From an uncultured Prevotellaceae bacterium (GTDB taxonomy: Bacteria > Bacteroidota > Bacteroidia > Bacteroidales > Muribaculaceae), in contig CALAVD010000494.1 of the NCBI GenBank assembly GCA_937892085.1, forward strand, positions 1 to 7,460: DNA of 7,460 nucleotides, in the 5' to 3' direction. This document shows, piece after piece, positions 4,823-7,460 of this stretch (the first letter of the stretch is position 1; every line of letters starts with the position of its first letter). Below the pieces are notes generated by a model. The model searched no databases. It saw only the letters and a list, made by a program, of their open reading frames with translations, and was not told the origin of the DNA. A program made the translations under genes and the position numbers.

Positions 4823-7279
4823 ATGAAAACTGCTGACCGAGAATCACGCAACCACACGATTATCAAGTGGATGTGGAGAAGCCTGCTTCTATTCTTCGCC
4901 GCATTATTCGTGATGCTTTTCCTCATCTACAACGGAATTATAGGCTACATGCCGCCTATCGACGAGCTGCGTAACCCAACCGACAACTTCGCCTCGACGA
5001 TGTACACCGCCGACGGAGTAGAGATGGGAAAAATCTTCCAAAGCAACGGAAACAGATTCTATGTGGAGTTTGACCAAATATCGCCCTACCTGAAAGATGC
5101 GCTTATCGCCATTGAGGACGAGCGATACTACGACCACTCGGGAGTTGACGCCACGGCAATAGGCCGCTCGGTCATCAAGCGCATCATCTTGGGGCAGAAG
5201 GAGGCTGGTGGCGGCAGCACCATCACCCAGCAGCTCGCCAAGCAGCTCTACACCCCCTCGTCGAAGAACATCCTCGAGCGCACCCTGCAGAAGCCCATTG
5301 AGTGGGTCATCGCCATGAAACTCGAGAGATACTACACCAAGGACGAGATCATGCAGATGTACTTCAACCAGTTTGACTTCCTCAACAATGCCGTGGGCAT
5401 CAAGAGCGCTTGCTTCGTGTATTTCGGCAAGAACTCGCCCAGCGAACTCAATGTGCAGGAAGCAGCAATGCTTGTGGGCATGTGCAAGAACCCGGCTTAT
5501 TACAACCCGTTAAGATACCCCGAGCGTGCCAAGGAGCGCCGCAACCTGGTGCTGCGCAAGATGTGTGAGGCCGGCTACCTCACCCAAGCCGACTGCGAGC
5601 GCGCCCAGAACACCGAAATCATGCTTGCCTACCACAAAGTGTCGCACAACGAGGGCTTTGCACCCTACGCCAGAGAAGAAATCGTGCGCATGATGATGGC
5701 GACAAAACCCATCTATAAACACTATCCCGCCTGGAACAAGCAGGCATTCTATGCCGACTCGGCGCAATGGGTTGACAACCCCCTCTATGGCTGGTGCAAC
5801 AAGAACTACAAAGCCGACGGCAAGCCCTACAACATCTACTCCGATGGCCTGAAAATCTACACCACCATCGACAGCAAGATGCAGCAATATGCCGAGGAGG
5901 CCGTCCAAGAGCACATGATATATCTGCAAGGCGTGTTCTGGTCAGAGCACGGCATCAGCTCGGGCGAGACAGGCAACAAAGATCCTTACACTACCAGCCG
6001 CAGTGAGCTGCCGCAGTCGGTGAAGGATCGCCTCATCCGCAACGCCATCGTCAACTCCACTCGCTACAAAACTTTGAAAGCACAAGGCAAGAGCGAGAAC
6101 GAGATAATGGCAAACTTCAGGACCAAGCAGCATATCAACGTGTTTGACCTCAAGAATGGCGAGAGAAACATGTTTATCACACCTCTCGACTCACTGCTGT
6201 TCACCAAGAGCATCTTGCGATGCGGCATGATGTCGATGGATGCCACCACCGGCGAGGTGAAAGCCTACGTTGGTGGCCCCGACTTCAACCATTTCTCTTA
6301 CGACATGGTGTCGGTGGGAAGGCGACAGATTGGTTCGACCATGAAGCCCTACCTCTACTCGCTTGCGATGGAATGTGGCTACAACCCATGCGACCTTATC
6401 TCCAACCAGAGGATCACTATTGGTGGATGGAGCCCACGCGGCGGTGGCGGTGGCGGCATGCTCACCCTCAAGCAAGCCCTCACCACCTCCAACAACACCT
6501 GCTCGGCACGACTCATCGACCTGCTCAAGCCCACCAACCTTGTGACCATGCTGCACAACTATGGCCTCACCAACGACTTCGACACCGTGATGCCCCTGTG
6601 CTTGGGACCTTGCGAGATTTCGGTTCGTCAGCAGGTTAGCGCCTATTCCGTCTTTGCCAACCACGGCATGCGCAGCGACCCAATTTTCGTGTCGCGCATC
6701 TGCGATAGCCACGGCAACGTGCTCGCCGAGTTCACACCCCGCCAAAAGGAGGTGATTAGCGAAGACTCCTATCTGAGAATGCTCACTATGCTCGAGAGCG
6801 TCATTAACAATGGTACCGGTCGCCGTGTGCGCAGCTATGTAGGAAACATCGAGATGGGCGGAAAGACCGGAACATCCAATAACAACAGCGACGGATGGTT
6901 CATGGCATTCACGCCGCAACTCGTAACCGGCGTGTGGGTAGGCGGCGAAGAGCGCTACATTCGCTTCTACAACGGAGGCATAGGACAAGGTGCCGGGCAG
7001 GCACTGCCCATCTGGGGGCTTTATATGAAAAAGGTGCTTGCTGACTCGTCTAACCCTTATTCTAACGACGCATCCTTCAATGTGCCTAATGGCTACGACT
7101 TCTGCTATCGCGAGCGAGGCATAGGACCACGCATCGAAGGCGGCGGAACTGGCAACGGCTACCGCTCCGCTGGCGGTGGAGGCGGCGGTGGAGAGCAGCA
7201 GGAAGCAGAACATCAGCCTGCAGAAACGGGGAAGAACCGGGGATACGGCAAGATCGATCATCCTGTCGCTTTTTTTTGA
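4823..7279 (+). CDS. mrcA: Bifunctional class A penicillin-binding protein (PBP1A type: GT51 transglycosylase + transpeptidase)
   Basis: This inner-membrane enzyme polymerises lipid II into glycan strands and cross-links the stem peptides. The 818-residue product has a cytoplasmic N-terminus and one membrane helix at about 18-40. The GT51 domain (about 60-235) shows AIEDERYYDHSGVD with catalytic E98, GGGSTITQQLAKQLY at 129-143, a KPIEWVIAMKLER block with likely second glutamate E160, and TKDEIMQMYFNQ at 172-183. A long insert of Bacteroidetes type separates it from the transpeptidase, where STMK (S505 nucleophile, K508), SNN (S556-N558) and KTGT (681-684) form the active site. Oddities: a six-glycine run (540-545) sits ten residues before SNN, a seven-glycine run (784-790) begins the tail, and the last 20 or so residues use different codons from the body (see findings). 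The start at 4823 is preferred because the 37-residue upstream extension overlaps the promoter. The symbol is by homology only. Confidence 0.95.
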   Translation: MKTADRESRNHTIIKWMWRSLLLFFAALFVMLFLIYNGIIGYMPPIDELRNPTDNFASTMYTADGVEMGKIFQSNGNRFYVEFDQISPYLKDALIAIEDERYYDHSGVDATAIGRSVIKRIILGQKEAGGGSTITQQLAKQLYTPSSKNILERTLQKPIEWVIAMKLERYYTKDEIMQMYFNQFDFLNNAVGIKSACFVYFGKNSPSELNVQEAAMLVGMCKNPAYYNPLRYPERAKERRNLVLRKMCEAGYLTQADCERAQNTEIMLAYHKVSHNEGFAPYAREEIVRMMMATKPIYKHYPAWNKQAFYADSAQWVDNPLYGWCNKNYKADGKPYNIYSDGLKIYTTIDSKMQQYAEEAVQEHMIYLQGVFWSEHGISSGETGNKDPYTTSRSELPQSVKDRLIRNAIVNSTRYKTLKAQGKSENEIMANFRTKQHINVFDLKNGERNMFITPLDSLLFTKSILRCGMMSMDATTGEVKAYVGGPDFNHFSYDMVSVGRRQIGSTMKPYLYSLAMECGYNPCDLISNQRITIGGWSPRGGGGGGMLTLKQALTTSNNTCSARLIDLLKPTNLVTMLHNYGLTNDFDTVMPLCLGPCEISVRQQVSAYSVFANHGMRSDPIFVSRICDSHGNVLAEFTPRQKEVISEDSYLRMLTMLESVINNGTGRRVRSYVGNIEMGGKTGTSNNNSDGWFMAFTPQLVTGVWVGGEERYIRFYNGGIGQGAGQALPIWGLYMKKVLADSSNPYSNDASFNVPNGYDFCYRERGIGPRIEGGGTGNGYRSAGGGGGGGEQQEAEHQPAETGKNRGYGKIDHPVAFF

Positions 7280-7460
7280 TGGAGACAGGGTCGTACTGCC
7301 GCCGTCATCAAATGCTTCCTTTTCCAGATCAGTCACTGGCAGACCCTCACTCTCGGGCAGGTTTCTCTTTCGCAGCCCGGCTGCGGATATGGTTCAGTTT
7401 AACACACTTATCCCCGCAGAGCAAGACGGCAAAGCCTCAAGGCAAAAGCGGGGCATACAG
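7280..7460. other. Downstream region without a recognisable gene
   Basis: No Bacteroidetes promoter, terminator for PBP1A or recognisable protein is visible. On the minus strand one frame is open apart from a single TGA at 7396-7394, reading MPRFCLEALPSC... before it and ISAAGLRKRNLPES... after it, and running back into the antisense of the PBP gene. This might be a decayed or partial gene, but I do not recognise it. Codon and base use differ from the left-hand 7.2 kb. Confidence 0.4.
7371..7385. repeat. GC-rich perfect hairpin-forming palindrome
   Basis: CGCAGCC and GGCTGCG flank a single central C, giving a stable stem of at least 6 bp. No T-run follows on either strand, so it does not look like a terminator. 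A second, looser inverted repeat, CCCCGC (7412-7417) and GCGGGG (7448-7453), lies beside it and encloses a small GCCT/AGGC stem. Confidence 0.6.

Noticed and set aside
6191..7336. Long minus-strand open frame of 381 codons across the PBP1A gene
   Set aside because: It is antisense to a gene with complete GT51 and transpeptidase motifs, begins with GTG, has no recognisable domain and owes its openness to the GC-rich third positions of the real gene.

Overview
The window looks like chromosomal DNA from a member of the Bacteroidales, most likely of the Muribaculaceae or Prevotellaceae kind. Three upstream regions carry the Bacteroidetes-type promoter, a TAnnTTTG -7 box with a TTTG/TTG-like -33 element 19-20 bases further up. 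Most starts lack a Shine-Dalgarno sequence, intergenic DNA is AT-rich against GC-rich coding DNA, and the class A penicillin-binding protein has the long inter-domain insert typical of Bacteroidetes. The family-level guess is inference; the phylum is well supported.

Layout, left to right. (1) Bases 1-1391, minus strand: an exported two-domain enzyme, not previously split by any stop, that fuses a class A acid phosphatase (PAP2 superfamily) to a VanX-type D-Ala-D-Ala dipeptidase; only the last few codons lie outside the window. (2) 1480-2472, minus: malate dehydrogenase with its own consensus promoter and a hairpin terminator. (3) 2665-3787, minus: a two-gene unit, a small membrane-anchored DUF4359-like protein followed 22 bases later by a putative lipoprotein of the YiiX permuted-papain (NlpC/P60-like) family, driven by one consensus promoter. 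(4) 3856-3990: a 21-bp tandem repeat followed by a strong rho-independent terminator, together forming the 3' end of the Hsp20 transcript. (5) 3993-4424, minus: Hsp20 small heat shock protein. (6) 4823-7279, plus and divergent: a bifunctional class A penicillin-binding protein (PBP1A type). (7) 7280-7460: no recognisable gene. Base and codon use change near 7223, inside the last codons of the PBP gene, and this end of the window may be a recombination or assembly junction.

Three of the six proteins are predicted to act in the periplasm on wall or lipid substrates: the phosphatase-dipeptidase fusion, the papain-like lipoprotein and PBP1A. They sit in separate transcription units, so the region is a loose neighbourhood of envelope genes rather than one operon. 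The most novel item is the PAP2-VanX fusion. No tRNA, rRNA, CRISPR array, insertion sequence or obvious defence system was seen.
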